The notes: generated from the letters alone by a model not told the origin. A DNA stretch of 64,000 nt from Sphingopyxis sp. H053 (GCF_001468225.1 NZ_LNRU01000006.1:186001-250000); one strand, 5' to 3'; shown: positions 10,418-18,596, numbered from the stretch's first letter. Numbers and translations: made by a program.

Positions 10418-10439
10418 CCCCGCACACAGGAGATAGACC

Positions 10440-10907
10440 ATGTTGAAACAGATGCTTTTGATCGGCGCCGCTGCCGTGAGTTTCCCGGCCCTGGCTCAGA
10501 CGACTGCCCCAGCGTCGGACCCGACCACACCGCCGGCGGCGAGCGAGCCGGCTCCGGCACCCGACGCATCGACGCCCCCGGCTGAACCCGCCCCGGCACC
10601 CGATGCGTCGACCCCGCCGGCTTCGGGCCAGGCCGCGCCTTCGGGTGGAGCGGCAACGCCGACCCAGATTGCGCAGATCGTCGACCAGGAATTCCCGACC
10701 TATGACGGGGATAAGAATGGCGACCTGAACGAAACCGAGTTCGGCGCGTGGATGAAGAAGCTGCGTGCAGCGACCGATCCGAGCGCCGACGTCGAATCGG
10801 CCGAAGTGAAGACCTGGATTGGTCAGGCTTTCGCATCGGCTGATGGCGACAAGTCGGGCGCGGTTAACAAGACCGAATTGACCGGTTTCCTGTCGCGCGG
10901 CGCCTAA
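10440..10907 (+). CDS. Secreted EF-hand protein with Ala/Pro-rich linker
   Basis: A 155-residue protein with a signal peptide (cleavage near SFPALA-QTTAPA), then about 50 residues of APDAST-PPAEPA type repeats, then two EF-hand loops: DGDKNGDLNETE at about 94-105 and DGDKSGAVNKTE further on. Both loops keep Asp or Asn at the calcium-binding positions and Glu at position 12. It is probably a periplasmic or outer-membrane-associated calcium-binding protein. It starts 22 bases after the previous paralogue, with AGGAG before the ATG, so the two are probably one transcript. Confidence 0.85.
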   Translation: MLKQMLLIGAAAVSFPALAQTTAPASDPTTPPAASEPAPAPDASTPPAEPAPAPDASTPPASGQAAPSGGAATPTQIAQIVDQEFPTYDGDKNGDLNETEFGAWMKKLRAATDPSADVESAEVKTWIGQAFASADGDKSGAVNKTELTGFLSRGA

Positions 10908-10926
10908 ACGGCGTCCCGCGGGGTGG

Positions 10927-10956
10927 TGCAGCCGTCGGAGCGATCCGGCGGCTGCA
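10927..10956. terminator. Possible hairpin between the EF-hand gene and rnk
   Basis: An 8-bp perfect stem (TGCAGCCG at 10927-10934 with CGGCTGCA at 10949-10956) with a 14-base loop lies just after the EF-hand gene. There is no clear T-run after it, so intrinsic termination is only possible. Confidence 0.35.
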
Positions 10957-10960
10957 TCGC

Positions 10961-10998
10961 CGTTTGCAGCAAGCTAAGCCGTTTGCAGCCAGCTAAGC
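10961..10998. repeat. Tandem duplication of a 19-base unit over the rnk stop codon
   Basis: Two 19-base units (10961-10979 and 10980-10998) of the form CGTTTGCAGC-AGCTAAGC differ at one position. The second contains the stop codon and last codon of the rnk-like gene. It is probably a local slippage duplication. Confidence 0.8.
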
Positions 10999-11400
10999 GG
11001 GTTGCTCGACCGCGACGATCGTCAACCGGTGTTCGATGCCACCGCGATCGGGCCAGTTGATCGACTGGCCGACGCTGAGGCCGATCAGGCCCGCCCCGAT
11101 CGGCGTCAGGATCGACATCCGCCCGGCGGATATGTCGGCTTCGGCGGGATATACGAGGCGCACTGTCCGTTCGGCGCCGCTTTTTTCATCGATGAAGGTG
11201 ACGTTGGAGCCCATGGTCACGACGTCGGGCGGGATTCTGGTGCGTTCGCAGATCGCGGCGCGATCGATCTCATCGAGCAGCAATTCATAGAAGCGAACCG
11301 AATCGCGCTGCTGCTGCAGGGTCAGTTCGGTCAGCACGTCGGCTTCGCTGTCGATCATGCGGATATGGGGCATCGCGGCCCCGTTTTTCTTCTTGGTCAT
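10993..11400 (-). CDS. rnk: Rnk-like regulator of nucleoside diphosphate kinase (GreA/GreB C-terminal fold)
   Basis: A 135-residue protein. The C-terminal 80 residues have the FKBP-like GreA/GreB domain pattern: VTMGSNVTFIDEKSG..RTVRLVYP..AD.S.GRMSILTPIGAGLIGLSVGQ. The N-terminal part is a short helical segment rather than the long GreA coiled coil, which separates Rnk from GreA. In E. coli and Pseudomonas, Rnk affects nucleotide pools and binds RNA polymerase. A shorter start at the later Met (residue 10) is possible. Confidence 0.88.
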   Translation of the reverse strand: MTKKKNGAAMPHIRMIDSEADVLTELTLQQQRDSVRFYELLLDEIDRAAICERTRIPPDVVTMGSNVTFIDEKSGAERTVRLVYPAEADISAGRMSILTPIGAGLIGLSVGQSINWPDRGGIEHRLTIVAVEQPA

Positions 11401-11607
11401 GGCGCGGACTTTCCGGCTGGCGCGCGGCGGCTGGCCACGCGCGGCAATGTCTGGACGGAAGGTGCCCCGGGTTCGGGGCGAGCGCGCCGGAACCCGGGGC
11501 TAAATGCCCGCGAGAAGTTGTCCCCCGTGATGGCGGAAATGGAGAAGGCTGCGCCGAATCTGCATGGCCCTGATGATGTGGCCGCGCGCGGCGGAAGTCA
11601 AATTTGG

Positions 11608-12285
11608 CTAGAGCAGTCCCATCGCGCGAAAGCTGCGGTAATCGGACCCGCCGATAATGATGTGATCGTGGAGCGCGATTCCAAGTTTCGCGGCGGCGCC
11701 TGCGATATCCTTGGTGATCGCGATATCCTGCCGGCTCGGTTCGGGGCTGCCGCTGGGGTGGTTGTGGACAAGGATGATCGCCGAAGCGCCGAGTTCGAGC
11801 GCGCGCTTGATGACTTCGCGAACATAGATCGCCGACTGGTCGATCGACCCTTCGCTCGCGAGTTCGTCGCGGATCAGCATGTTACGCGAATTGAGATAGA
11901 GCACGCGAACGCGCTCGACGTCGATCGGCCCCATGTCGGCGCGCAGCCAGTCGAGCAGCGCGTCCCAGCTGGACAATAACGGTTTGTCGCGAAATTCGCC
12001 TTTAAGCAGGCGCAGGCTCGCGGCCTGGACGATCTTCACCGCCGCAATGCCGGTATCGCTGAGCCCGTCGACCCGGCGCAGCGATTCGGGGTCGGCGCTG
12101 ACCAGCTGCGCCAGCGAACCGAATTCGCGGAGCAGCGCTTTCGCGAGCGGCTTGGTGTCTCGGCGCGGGATTGCGAGCGTGAGCAGATATTCGACCAGCT
12201 CGTAATCGGCCAAGCCTTCGGCGTCGTCGAGCAGGCGAGCCCGCAACCGCGCGCGATGCCCAAGATGGTCCGGCGTATCCCCCAT
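11608..12285 (-). CDS. radC: RadC-family JAB/MPN-domain protein
   Basis: The chosen start gives 225 residues beginning MGDTPDHLGHR, which matches the usual RadC opening GHR.RLR.R. An N-terminal helix-hairpin-helix region (LRRVDGLSDTGIAAVK) is followed by the JAMM metal motif HNHPSGSPEPSRQD in the C-terminal RadC domain. The frame is open to 12366 and other starts at 12327 or 12366 cannot be excluded. The family was named for DNA repair, but its biochemical role is still unclear. It is monocistronic here and divergent from ydbH. Confidence 0.92.
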   Translation of the reverse strand: MGDTPDHLGHRARLRARLLDDAEGLADYELVEYLLTLAIPRRDTKPLAKALLREFGSLAQLVSADPESLRRVDGLSDTGIAAVKIVQAASLRLLKGEFRDKPLLSSWDALLDWLRADMGPIDVERVRVLYLNSRNMLIRDELASEGSIDQSAIYVREVIKRALELGASAIILVHNHPSGSPEPSRQDIAITKDIAGAAAKLGIALHDHIIIGGSDYRSFRAMGLL

Positions 12286-12454
12286 GACGCGGCAATAACC
12301 GCCTTGTGAGGCGCACTCAACGGTCATAGGGTAAGGAAGATGGCGAACCGGATCAAATTCCTGCATCGAAACGGGATTTCCGGCGTTTGTGCCCTGAACG
12401 GGGTTCGGGCCGAGGGACGAGATTTTGCCGCCATGACGTCATCGGCCATATTCC

Positions 12455-15400
12455 ATGACTGACACGGAAGACGGCGTAAAACCGCGGTGGAAATATCGGA
12501 AGCTGCTGTTCAAAAAGCGCTGGCTGACCGCTGGCGCCGTAATCATCCTCATCGCAGGGGTCTGGGTCGCGCGCGAGCCGATCGCCGATGAATTCATTCG
12601 CGACCAGCTCGAAAGCCGCGATGTTCCGGCGCGCTATAGGATCGACCGGATCGGCTTTCGCAGCGAGCAACTATCCGACATTGTCATCGGCGACCCGAAG
12701 CATCCCGACCTGACCGCGAAGCGCGTAGAGGTCCTGCTCGGTTATGGCTGGCGCGGTCCCTATGTTTCGGGAATCAATGCCGAGGGCGTTCGGCTTTATG
12801 GCCGCTTCGTCGACGGCCGCCTGTCGTTCGGCTCGCTCGACAAGTTCCGCGATCCGACGAGCAAGGATCCGTTCGCCTTGCCCGACCTGTCGGTCGCGCT
12901 GCGCGATGCGCGAGCCCGCGTCGAAACGCCGTGGGGCAATATCGGTGCGGCGCTTAGCGGCGGCGGCAATCTGCGCCGCGACTTCACCGGCAAACTCGCG
13001 CTCGTCGCGCCGCGCATTGCGGCGGCGGGGTGTAGCGGCGATGATATCAGTTTCTACGGCACGCTTCTCGTTCGCGACGTGCGGTCGCAGCTCGTCGGTC
13101 CCTTGCGTGGTGGTTCGTTGCGCTGCGCAGACGGCAGTGTCAGTGCGGCTTCGCCGCAAGTCGCGCTCGACCTTTCGCTGTCGGAGGATCTGCAAAGCTG
13201 GAAGGGCAAGGCCGACGCGAGCATCGCGCGGCTCGTCGCGGGACCCGTCGCGGCCGACCGGATGGGCGTGGTCGCCCGCTTCGACGGCACTGCGGTGCTG
13301 ACAAAGCTCGACATCGATGCTGACATGGCGCGCCTACGCGGTGCCGATTTCGCGGCCGAGACGGTAAACCTCGAAGCCAAGGGCAGCGTCGGTAGCGCTG
13401 CGCCGAAGTTCGACGGGCAGATCAGCTTCGCTCGGGCCAGCGGCAGTGCCGATTTGCGGCGCTCGCTCGCCGAAAGCGCGCGCGGGCTGGCGGGCACGCC
13501 GGTCGGGCCTCTCGCGGTGAAGGCCGTCGGCGCGCTGAGCCGCGTGCTCGCCGATGCGAGCGGTAGCGCGGGCTTCGCGCTTGCGGGCGAAGGGCCAACG
13601 GCGCGCGTCGACCTGATCGCGCCCGAACTGACGAGCGCGAGCGGCGCGCATTTCACCGGCAGCGCGGACAGCCGCATCGGCTATCTTTATGGCGCGGACG
13701 AGCCCGCGGTGATTGCGACGGGACGCTGGAGCATCGCGGGCGGTGACCTGCCGTCGGGAACGCTGAGTATCGATCGCAGCGCCGAGGGAAGGGTGACGGG
13801 GCTCGCCAGCTTCGATCCTTATGGCGCCGAAGGCGCGCGGCTGGCGTTGACGCCGGTGCGTTTTTCGGGCGGCGCGGGCGGGTTGCTGCGCTTCGCAACG
13901 GCCGCGACGCTGTCGGGGCCGCTCGCGGGCGGGCGCGTCGAGCGGTTGACGGTGCCGTTGAACGGCTTTCTCGCCCCGACCGGAGCTCTCGCGTTCGACG
14001 GCGGATGCAGCCGCGTAGTGGCCGACCGGATCGATGTCAGCGGCTTCCGGCTGGGCCGCAGCGCGATCGACCTGTGCAGTCGCCCGGGCGCGCCGCTGCT
14101 CAGCGCCGGGCCCGACGGGCTTCGCGGCGATATCCGCATTCCCGGTATTGCACTGCGCGGGACGAGCGGCAGTTCGCCGTTCAGCCTGAAAAGCGGCCCG
14201 GCGAACATCGACCTGTCCGCGATGCGCTGGTCGCTGGCGCGAGCCGATATCCGGCTGGGCGAGGGGGAGAGCGTGACCCGCTTTGCCGCTGAGAGCCTGA
14301 CCGGGCGTGCGACGCCGCAAGGTATGGCGGGCGATCTCAACGGTGCGAGCAGCAAGATCGGCGCGGTGCCCCTGAACATGGGCGAGATTGCGGGGCAATG
14401 GCGCTTCGCGAATGGCGCGCTGACGCTCGACGGCGGGTTGCTGCTCACCGACGCGGCGCCCGATCCGCGCTTCTTCCCGCTGGTCAGCAATGAAGCGAAT
14501 CTGCGCTTCGCGAACGGGATGATCGAAGCGAAGGCGGGTTTCAGCGAGCAGAAGACCGGAACAAAAATCCTCGACACGTTGATCCGCCACCGGCTTTCCG
14601 ACAGCAGCGGTTCGGCTGACCTTGTCGTCAAGGAGCTGCGGTTCAATGAGGCGTTCCAGCCCGACCAGCTGACCAGTCTCGCGCTCGGCGTCGTGGCCAA
14701 CGTGCAAGGTTCGGTGGTCGGCGACGGCCGTATCGAATGGACCGCGGACGGCGTCACGAGCCGCGGAACCTTCGCGACCGCCGACGCCAGCCTCGCCGCG
14801 GCGTTTGGACCGGTGACGGGGCTGACGACGACGCTCAGTTTCGACGACCTGATTGGCCTTAGATCGGCGCCGGGTCAGATCGCGAAGATCAAGGAGATCA
14901 ACCCGGGTATTCCGGTCGTCGACGGCGAGATCGAATATCAGTTGCTCGACAATAATCGTGTCCGGGTCGAGGGCGGGAGTTGGCCCTTTGGCGGCGGGCA
15001 GTTGCTCCTCCATCCGACGACGCTCGATTTCGGCACGGAGAAAGCGCGGCGGCTGTCGTTCGATATCGTCGGGGTCGATGCGGCGGTGTTCCTGCAAAGC
15101 TTCGGCTTTGATAATATCAACGCGACGGGCGTGTTCGACGGAACCTTGCCGGTCGAGTTCGATGGGATGGGCGGGCGCATCGTGGGTGGCCGCATCGATT
15201 CGCGCGGCGGCGGCGGCACGCTCGCTTATGTCGGCGAATTGTCGAACCGCAATCTGGGTGTCATCGCCAATTTTGCCTTTGGCGCGCTGCGCAGCCTCAA
15301 ATATGATGATCTGACGATCATCCTGAACGGGGACCTCGACGGCGAAATGGTGACCGATATCCGCTTTGGCGGCGTGGGGCAGGGCGAAGGCGCGACGCGT

Positions 15401-15613
15401 AATTTCCTGACCAACCAGGTCGCGAAACTGCCGTTGATCTTCAACGTGAAGATTCGGGCGCCGTTCCGCCAGCTTTTGACATCGGCGAAGGGCTTTTACG
15501 ACCCGTCGCTGCTGATCGAACAGAATCTGCCCGCGCTGATCCGCGCGCAGGAAGACGCGAAAAAAGCAACAATCGTCCCCGTTCAGCCCCCAGAAAGCGA
15601 GCCCGTGCAATGA
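12455..15613 (+). CDS. ydbH: YdbH-like AsmA/TamB-type intermembrane bridge protein
   Basis: A 1052-residue protein with a short basic cytoplasmic start, one N-terminal membrane anchor (about residues 25-41) and a very long periplasmic part rich in beta-strand repeats. This is the layout of the AsmA-like family (YdbH, TamB, YhdP) that forms a hydrophobic groove carrying phospholipids from inner to outer membrane. The C-terminal section (FDGTLPVEFDG..GRIVGG.IDSRGGGGTLAYVG) is the most YdbH-like. The call is strengthened by the next two genes, which match the YnbE and YdbL partners of YdbH in E. coli. The stop overlaps the ynbE start as ATGA. Confidence 0.85.
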   Translation: MTDTEDGVKPRWKYRKLLFKKRWLTAGAVIILIAGVWVAREPIADEFIRDQLESRDVPARYRIDRIGFRSEQLSDIVIGDPKHPDLTAKRVEVLLGYGWRGPYVSGINAEGVRLYGRFVDGRLSFGSLDKFRDPTSKDPFALPDLSVALRDARARVETPWGNIGAALSGGGNLRRDFTGKLALVAPRIAAAGCSGDDISFYGTLLVRDVRSQLVGPLRGGSLRCADGSVSAASPQVALDLSLSEDLQSWKGKADASIARLVAGPVAADRMGVVARFDGTAVLTKLDIDADMARLRGADFAAETVNLEAKGSVGSAAPKFDGQISFARASGSADLRRSLAESARGLAGTPVGPLAVKAVGALSRVLADASGSAGFALAGEGPTARVDLIAPELTSASGAHFTGSADSRIGYLYGADEPAVIATGRWSIAGGDLPSGTLSIDRSAEGRVTGLASFDPYGAEGARLALTPVRFSGGAGGLLRFATAATLSGPLAGGRVERLTVPLNGFLAPTGALAFDGGCSRVVADRIDVSGFRLGRSAIDLCSRPGAPLLSAGPDGLRGDIRIPGIALRGTSGSSPFSLKSGPANIDLSAMRWSLARADIRLGEGESVTRFAAESLTGRATPQGMAGDLNGASSKIGAVPLNMGEIAGQWRFANGALTLDGGLLLTDAAPDPRFFPLVSNEANLRFANGMIEAKAGFSEQKTGTKILDTLIRHRLSDSSGSADLVVKELRFNEAFQPDQLTSLALGVVANVQGSVVGDGRIEWTADGVTSRGTFATADASLAAAFGPVTGLTTTLSFDDLIGLRSAPGQIAKIKEINPGIPVVDGEIEYQLLDNNRVRVEGGSWPFGGGQLLLHPTTLDFGTEKARRLSFDIVGVDAAVFLQSFGFDNINATGVFDGTLPVEFDGMGGRIVGGRIDSRGGGGTLAYVGELSNRNLGVIANFAFGALRSLKYDDLTIILNGDLDGEMVTDIRFGGVGQGEGATRNFLTNQVAKLPLIFNVKIRAPFRQLLTSAKGFYDPSLLIEQNLPALIRAQEDAKKATIVPVQPPESEPVQ

Positions 15614-15825
15614 AGATACCCGAGACCGGAGCTAGGAGGCTGGCCATAGGCTATAGGTATGTTGCAGTATCGATCGGGGCGGCCGCGCTTGCGGGCTGCG
15701 TCCAGATCGACACTCCCGACAAGCCGATCGAAATCAACCTGAATATCAACATCCGTCAGGAAGTGGTGTACAGGCTGGATGGCGACGCCAAGAAGCTCAT
15801 CGAGCAGAATAGCGAGATATTCTGA
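15610..15825 (+). CDS. ynbE: YnbE-like outer-membrane lipoprotein
   Basis: A 71-residue protein with a signal peptide ending in the lipobox LAGC (Cys30), then the conserved ...PDKPIEINLNINIRQEVVYRL segment of the YnbE family. E. coli YnbE is an outer-membrane lipoprotein whose strands extend the YdbH groove to complete the lipid bridge. The N-terminal extension before the hydrophobic part is long (about 15 residues), so an internal start is possible, but ATG 15610 overlaps the ydbH stop. The ydbL ATG overlaps this stop codon (TGATG). Confidence 0.88.
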   Translation: MKIPETGARRLAIGYRYVAVSIGAAALAGCVQIDTPDKPIEINLNINIRQEVVYRLDGDAKKLIEQNSEIF

Positions 15826-16241
15826 TGGGGAACAAGAAGATGACCAAGACGATGTGGAAACCGACCGGACTGGCACTTGCTGCGATTGCGGCCACCGCCG
15901 CCGTTGCGCTGGCCGTGCCGTCGGCTATGGCGCAGCGCGATCCCGCCTATGCCGCCGCGCGTGCCGCGGGGCAGATCGGCGAGCAGGTCGACGGCTATCT
16001 GGGGTTCGCGACCACGCCGACCCCGGCGATCCGCGCGCTGGTGCAGGACCTCAATATCAAGCGCAAGGCCGCCTATACCGCGAGCGCGCAGTCGACCGGC
16101 AGCACGGTCGAGCAGTTCGCCTTTACCAGCGGCTGCAACCTGATCGCGCAGACCAAGCCGGGCGAAAAATATCAGACGCCCGGCGGCGCCTGGAAAACCC
16201 GCGACGGCAGCCCGCCCGAACGCGACGCGCGCTGCCCGTAA
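15825..16241 (+). CDS. ydbL: YdbL-like (DUF1318) periplasmic protein
   Basis: A 138-residue protein with a signal peptide (cleavage near AMA-QRDPAY) and the DUF1318 pattern: AR..G.IGEQ.DGYLG, then an Arg/Lys-rich helix RALVQDLN.KRKAAYTASAQ. In E. coli YdbL modulates the YdbH-YnbE bridge. The last third contains two cysteines (SGCNLI and DARCP) and a Pro-rich tail. It is the third gene of the operon and is followed by an intrinsic terminator. Confidence 0.88.
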   Translation: MGNKKMTKTMWKPTGLALAAIAATAAVALAVPSAMAQRDPAYAAARAAGQIGEQVDGYLGFATTPTPAIRALVQDLNIKRKAAYTASAQSTGSTVEQFAFTSGCNLIAQTKPGEKYQTPGGAWKTRDGSPPERDARCP

Positions 16242-16278
16242 ACGAACAAGCCGCATAATAGGGCCTGCGGGCCCTCAG

Positions 16279-16312
16279 ATGCCGCCGCGCCCCTAAACGC
16301 GGCGGCATTTTT
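16279..16312 (+). terminator. Intrinsic terminator after ydbL
   Basis: An 11-bp perfect G+C-rich stem (16279-16289 with 16298-16308) with loop CCCCTAAA is followed directly by TTTTT. It closes the ydbH-ynbE-ydbL operon. Confidence 0.85.
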
Positions 16313-16346
16313 GCGAGTTTTGGGTGCGAAATCCATACCCGATATC

Positions 16347-16424
16347 CGTTCGTGTCGAGCGAAGTCGAGACACCCCCCGACGGCGTGCGACCTCACGGCA
16401 TCTCGACTTCGCTCGATGCGAACG
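16347..16424. repeat. REP-like inverted repeat, type A, copy 2
   Basis: Arms 16347-16370 and 16401-16424 match those of the copy at 7430-7509, with the GTGT arm on the left and the GCAT arm on the right, so this copy is inverted relative to the first. The 30-base centre differs between the copies. The element sits in the 370-base gap between ydbL and atpI. Confidence 0.85.
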
Positions 16425-16437
16425 GGGCGGAGAGGTC

Positions 16438-16476
16438 GGCGGCATTTTTGTGCGCCCCGACGGCGACATTTTTGTG
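16438..16476. repeat. Short direct repeat with ATTTTTGTGC motif
   Basis: Two adjacent units, GGCGGCATTTTTGTGC at about 16440 and GGCGACATTTTTGTGC at about 16461, follow the type A element in the ydbL-atpI gap. A related GGCGGCATTTTTG also forms the tail of the ydbL terminator at 16300. They may be remnants of duplicated terminator halves. Confidence 0.6.
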
Positions 16477-16492
16477 CACCTGCGCACAAGCA

Positions 16493-16521
16493 TTGACTTA
16501 ATCGGGTGTCGTTCCTAAACG
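16493..16521 (+). promoter_or_regulatory. Candidate promoter for the atpI-atpF operon
   Basis: TTGACT (16493-16498) with a 17-base spacer to TAAACG (16516-16521) fits a housekeeping sigma promoter; the -35 is good and the -10 is weak. It lies about 90 bases before the atpI start. A hairpin with a T-run (16541-16562) lies between them. Confidence 0.4.
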
Positions 16522-16540
16522 GACCGCGCCTTAGGGGTCC

Positions 16541-16562
16541 CCCGAATTTTCGGGCCTTTTTT
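16541..16562 (+). terminator. Terminator-like hairpin in the atpI leader
   Basis: CCCGA (16541-16545), loop ATTT, TCGGG (16550-16554), then CC and six T residues. It has the form of a short intrinsic terminator but lies downstream of the candidate atpI promoter and upstream of the ribosome site, so it could attenuate the operon or end a short RNA. Confidence 0.5.
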
Positions 16563-16611
16563 CGCAGGCGGAATCGATCGATATCGGCTCTGTTTCAGGA
16601 GGATGGCACAA

Positions 16612-16941
16612 ATGACGGGGAATGGCAGCGATCCGGAACCAGCTTCGGAGGATTCGCGCCTGGTCTCGCTCGAAGAGCGATTGGACCGGGCCGAAGCCGC
16701 AGAAGCGAAACGGACCGCAGTGAACGCCGGACCGGAGACCGATGCTAACTATAAGCTCGGTAACCGCGTTCTGGCCGAACTGCTGGGCGGTATCGGTGGC
16801 GGCGCCTTGGTCGGTTGGACGATCGATCATTTTGCCGGCACCGCTCCCTGGGGCCTGTTGGTGGTGCTGTTCCTTGGAATAGTCGTCGCCTTCAGAAGCA
16901 TATTTCGAATAGCGAATATCCGGCCTTCAAAGCCGGATTGA
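16612..16941 (+). CDS. atpI: ATP synthase protein I
   Basis: A 109-residue protein with a polar, acidic N-terminal half containing a coiled-coil-like stretch (SLEERLDRAEAAEAKR) and a C-terminal AtpI domain: YKLGNRVLAELLGGIGGGALVGWTIDHF then a second hydrophobic span. AtpI helps assemble the c-ring. The AGGAGG site (16597-16602) touches the ATG at 16603 and is 9 bases from the ATG at 16612, so 16612 is the better start. It is the first gene of the F0 operon. Confidence 0.9.
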   Translation: MTGNGSDPEPASEDSRLVSLEERLDRAEAAEAKRTAVNAGPETDANYKLGNRVLAELLGGIGGGALVGWTIDHFAGTAPWGLLVVLFLGIVVAFRSIFRIANIRPSKPD

Positions 16942-16974
16942 AGCTGAATTACTGGGATTTAGGCGAGGTATCGC

Positions 16975-17754
16975 GTGGCGGATCAAGGCAAAGTGGACCC
17001 GATGCACCAGTTCGAGGTGCAGAAGATGTTCGACATGTTCCATGTCGGCAATCATGAGGTTGCCTTTACGACCAGCGCGATGTGGATGGTCGTCGCCGGC
17101 CTTCTGCTGTGGGTCTTCATGATCGGCGGGATGAAGCGCCAGCTCGTCCCCGGCCGCTGGCAGGTCGCCGTCGAAGGCTTCACCGGCTTCATTTCGGGCA
17201 TGATGAACGCCAATATCGGCCCCGAAGGCCGCAAATATACGCCCTATGTCTTCTCGCTCTTCATGTTCATCCTGATGTTGAACGTGATCGGGCTGATGCC
17301 GCTCGGCCTGTTCGGCGTGCATCCCTTTACCGTGACGAGCCATTTCACGATCACCGGTTTCCTCGCGATCCTGAGCTTCTCGATCGTGCTGATCGTCGGT
17401 TTCTGGCGCCATGGCCTGCATTTCTTCTCGCTGTTCGTCCCGCACGGCACGCCCTGGTGGCTGCTGTGGCTGATCCCGGTGATCGAGCTGGTGTCGTTCC
17501 TTGTTCGCCCGTTCAGCCTTGCTCTCCGACTGTTCGTCGCGATGACCGCTGGCCACGTGCTGATGAAGGTGTTCGCCTCGTTCATCATCGACGGGATCGC
17601 TGCCGGTCCGGCTGTCGGTCTGGGCGTCGGCATCCCCAGCATGGCGCTGATGGTCGGGATCAGCGGCCTCGAGCTGCTGGTCGCGGGTATCCAAGCTTAT
17701 GTGTTCGCGCTGCTCACGTCGCTCTATCTGAACGACGCGGTCAATCTGCACTGA
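16975..17754 (+). CDS. atpB: F0F1 ATP synthase subunit a
   Basis: A GTG start at 16975 gives 259 residues with five or six membrane spans. The essential half-channel arginine is Arg185 in SLALRLFVAM, with the following helix TAGHVLMKV. Subunit a forms the proton channel against the c-ring. The N terminus MADQGKVDPMHQFEVQKMF is typical of alphaproteobacterial AtpB. It lies 33 bases after atpI and 42 before atpE. Confidence 0.97.
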   Translation: MADQGKVDPMHQFEVQKMFDMFHVGNHEVAFTTSAMWMVVAGLLLWVFMIGGMKRQLVPGRWQVAVEGFTGFISGMMNANIGPEGRKYTPYVFSLFMFILMLNVIGLMPLGLFGVHPFTVTSHFTITGFLAILSFSIVLIVGFWRHGLHFFSLFVPHGTPWWLLWLIPVIELVSFLVRPFSLALRLFVAMTAGHVLMKVFASFIIDGIAAGPAVGLGVGIPSMALMVGISGLELLVAGIQAYVFALLTSLYLNDAVNLH

Positions 17755-17796
17755 TATTTCAACTGTATAATCAACGTTTTTCCCAAGGAGTATAAA

Positions 17797-18027
17797 ATGG
17801 ACGTTCAAGCTGCTTCGCTCATCGGCGCCGGTCTGGCCGCTATCGGTGCCGGTATGGCCGCCATCGGTGTGGGCAACGTCTTCGGTAGCTTCCTCGAAAG
17901 CGCGCTGCGCAACCCGGCTGCTGCCGACGGCCAGCAGGGCCGCCTGTTCATCGGCTTCGCGGCTGCCGAACTTCTCGGCCTGCTGTCGTTCCTGATCGCA
18001 ATCCTGCTGTACCTCAAGGCAGCCTGA
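17797..18027 (+). CDS. atpE: F0F1 ATP synthase subunit c
   Basis: The 76-residue hairpin protein has two membrane helices, the glycine-rich first helix, the polar loop RNPAA and the proton-binding Glu58 in [11 protein letters not shown]. Glu in this place and the surrounding sequence point to a proton-driven ring; I see no clear sodium-binding set. A strong AAGGAG site precedes the ATG, fitting the high copy number needed for the c-ring. A hairpin with a T-rich tail follows the gene. Confidence 0.97.
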   Translation: MDVQAASLIGAGLAAIGAGMAAIGVGNVFGSFLESALRNPAAADGQQGRLFIGFAAAELLGLLSFLIAILLYLKAA

Positions 18028-18035
18028 TTTCGTCT

Positions 18036-18080
18036 GCGGGGCCGGCTCGCTAAAAGCCGGCCCCGCGACTGCTTTTCTTT
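18036..18080 (+). terminator. Hairpin with T-rich tail between atpE and the b' gene
   Basis: A 12-bp perfect stem (18036-18047 with 18055-18066), loop CGCTAAA, then GACTGCTTTTCTTTT. It looks like an intrinsic terminator inside the operon and would leave excess atpI-atpB-atpE transcript, matching the higher need for subunit c. Confidence 0.75.
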
Positions 18081-18098
18081 TGTCGGTCGAGTAAATCC

Positions 18099-18596
18099 AT
18101 GCCTCAAATCAGCCAATTCGCTGAAAGCTGGTACGCCGCATCGCAGATTTTCTGGGTGCTGCTGACCTTCGGCTTCGTCTTTTTCGTCATCGGCCGCGGC
18201 ATGCTGCCGAAGATCGAGGCGACGGTGGACGCACGCGACCGCAAGGTGGCGGACGATCTGGCCGCTGCGAAAGCCGCGCATGCCGCCGCCGACAACCTCG
18301 AAGAAAGCTATCGCCAGCAAAGCGACGCAAGCCGCGCCGCTGCGCAAAAGGCGGTAACCGACGCCAAAGACAAGGCCGCGAAAGACGCCGAAAAGCGTCT
18401 GGCAAAGGTCGACGCCGAACTCGCCGACAAGCTGTCGGCGGCCGAAGCCGACGTCAATGCGGCGCGTACCTCGGCGATGGCCGAAATCGAATCGGTCGCG
18501 GCCGAAGCAGCGGGCGATCTCGTCGCCAAGCTGTCGGGCGTGAAGGTCGCTGCGGCGGACGCCAAGGCGGCGGTGAAGGCGGTGCTCCATGGCTAA
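18099..18596 (+). CDS. atpF2: F0F1 ATP synthase subunit b'
   Basis: A 165-residue protein with one N-terminal membrane span (IFWVLLTFGFVFFVIGRGMLPKI) and a long Ala/Lys/Asp-rich coiled coil that forms the peripheral stalk. Alphaproteobacteria and phototrophs carry two unlike b subunits, and b' comes first after atpE. The last 8 bases overlap the start of the b gene, so the two are coupled and made one to one. Confidence 0.93.
   Translation: MPQISQFAESWYAASQIFWVLLTFGFVFFVIGRGMLPKIEATVDARDRKVADDLAAAKAAHAAADNLEESYRQQSDASRAAAQKAVTDAKDKAAKDAEKRLAKVDAELADKLSAAEADVNAARTSAMAEIESVAAEAAGDLVAKLSGVKVAAADAKAAVKAVLHG

Noticed and set aside
10124..10956. CRISPR-like or tandem-repeat array from the Pro/Ala repeats
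   Set aside because: The repetition is codon-level low complexity in signal-peptide proteins, without spacer structure.
13334..15610. Long minus-strand open frame antisense to ydbH (758 codons)
   Set aside because: Composition is Arg/Gln/Asp-rich with no family features. The plus-strand ydbH has clear domain and operon support, and such shadows are normal at this G+C.
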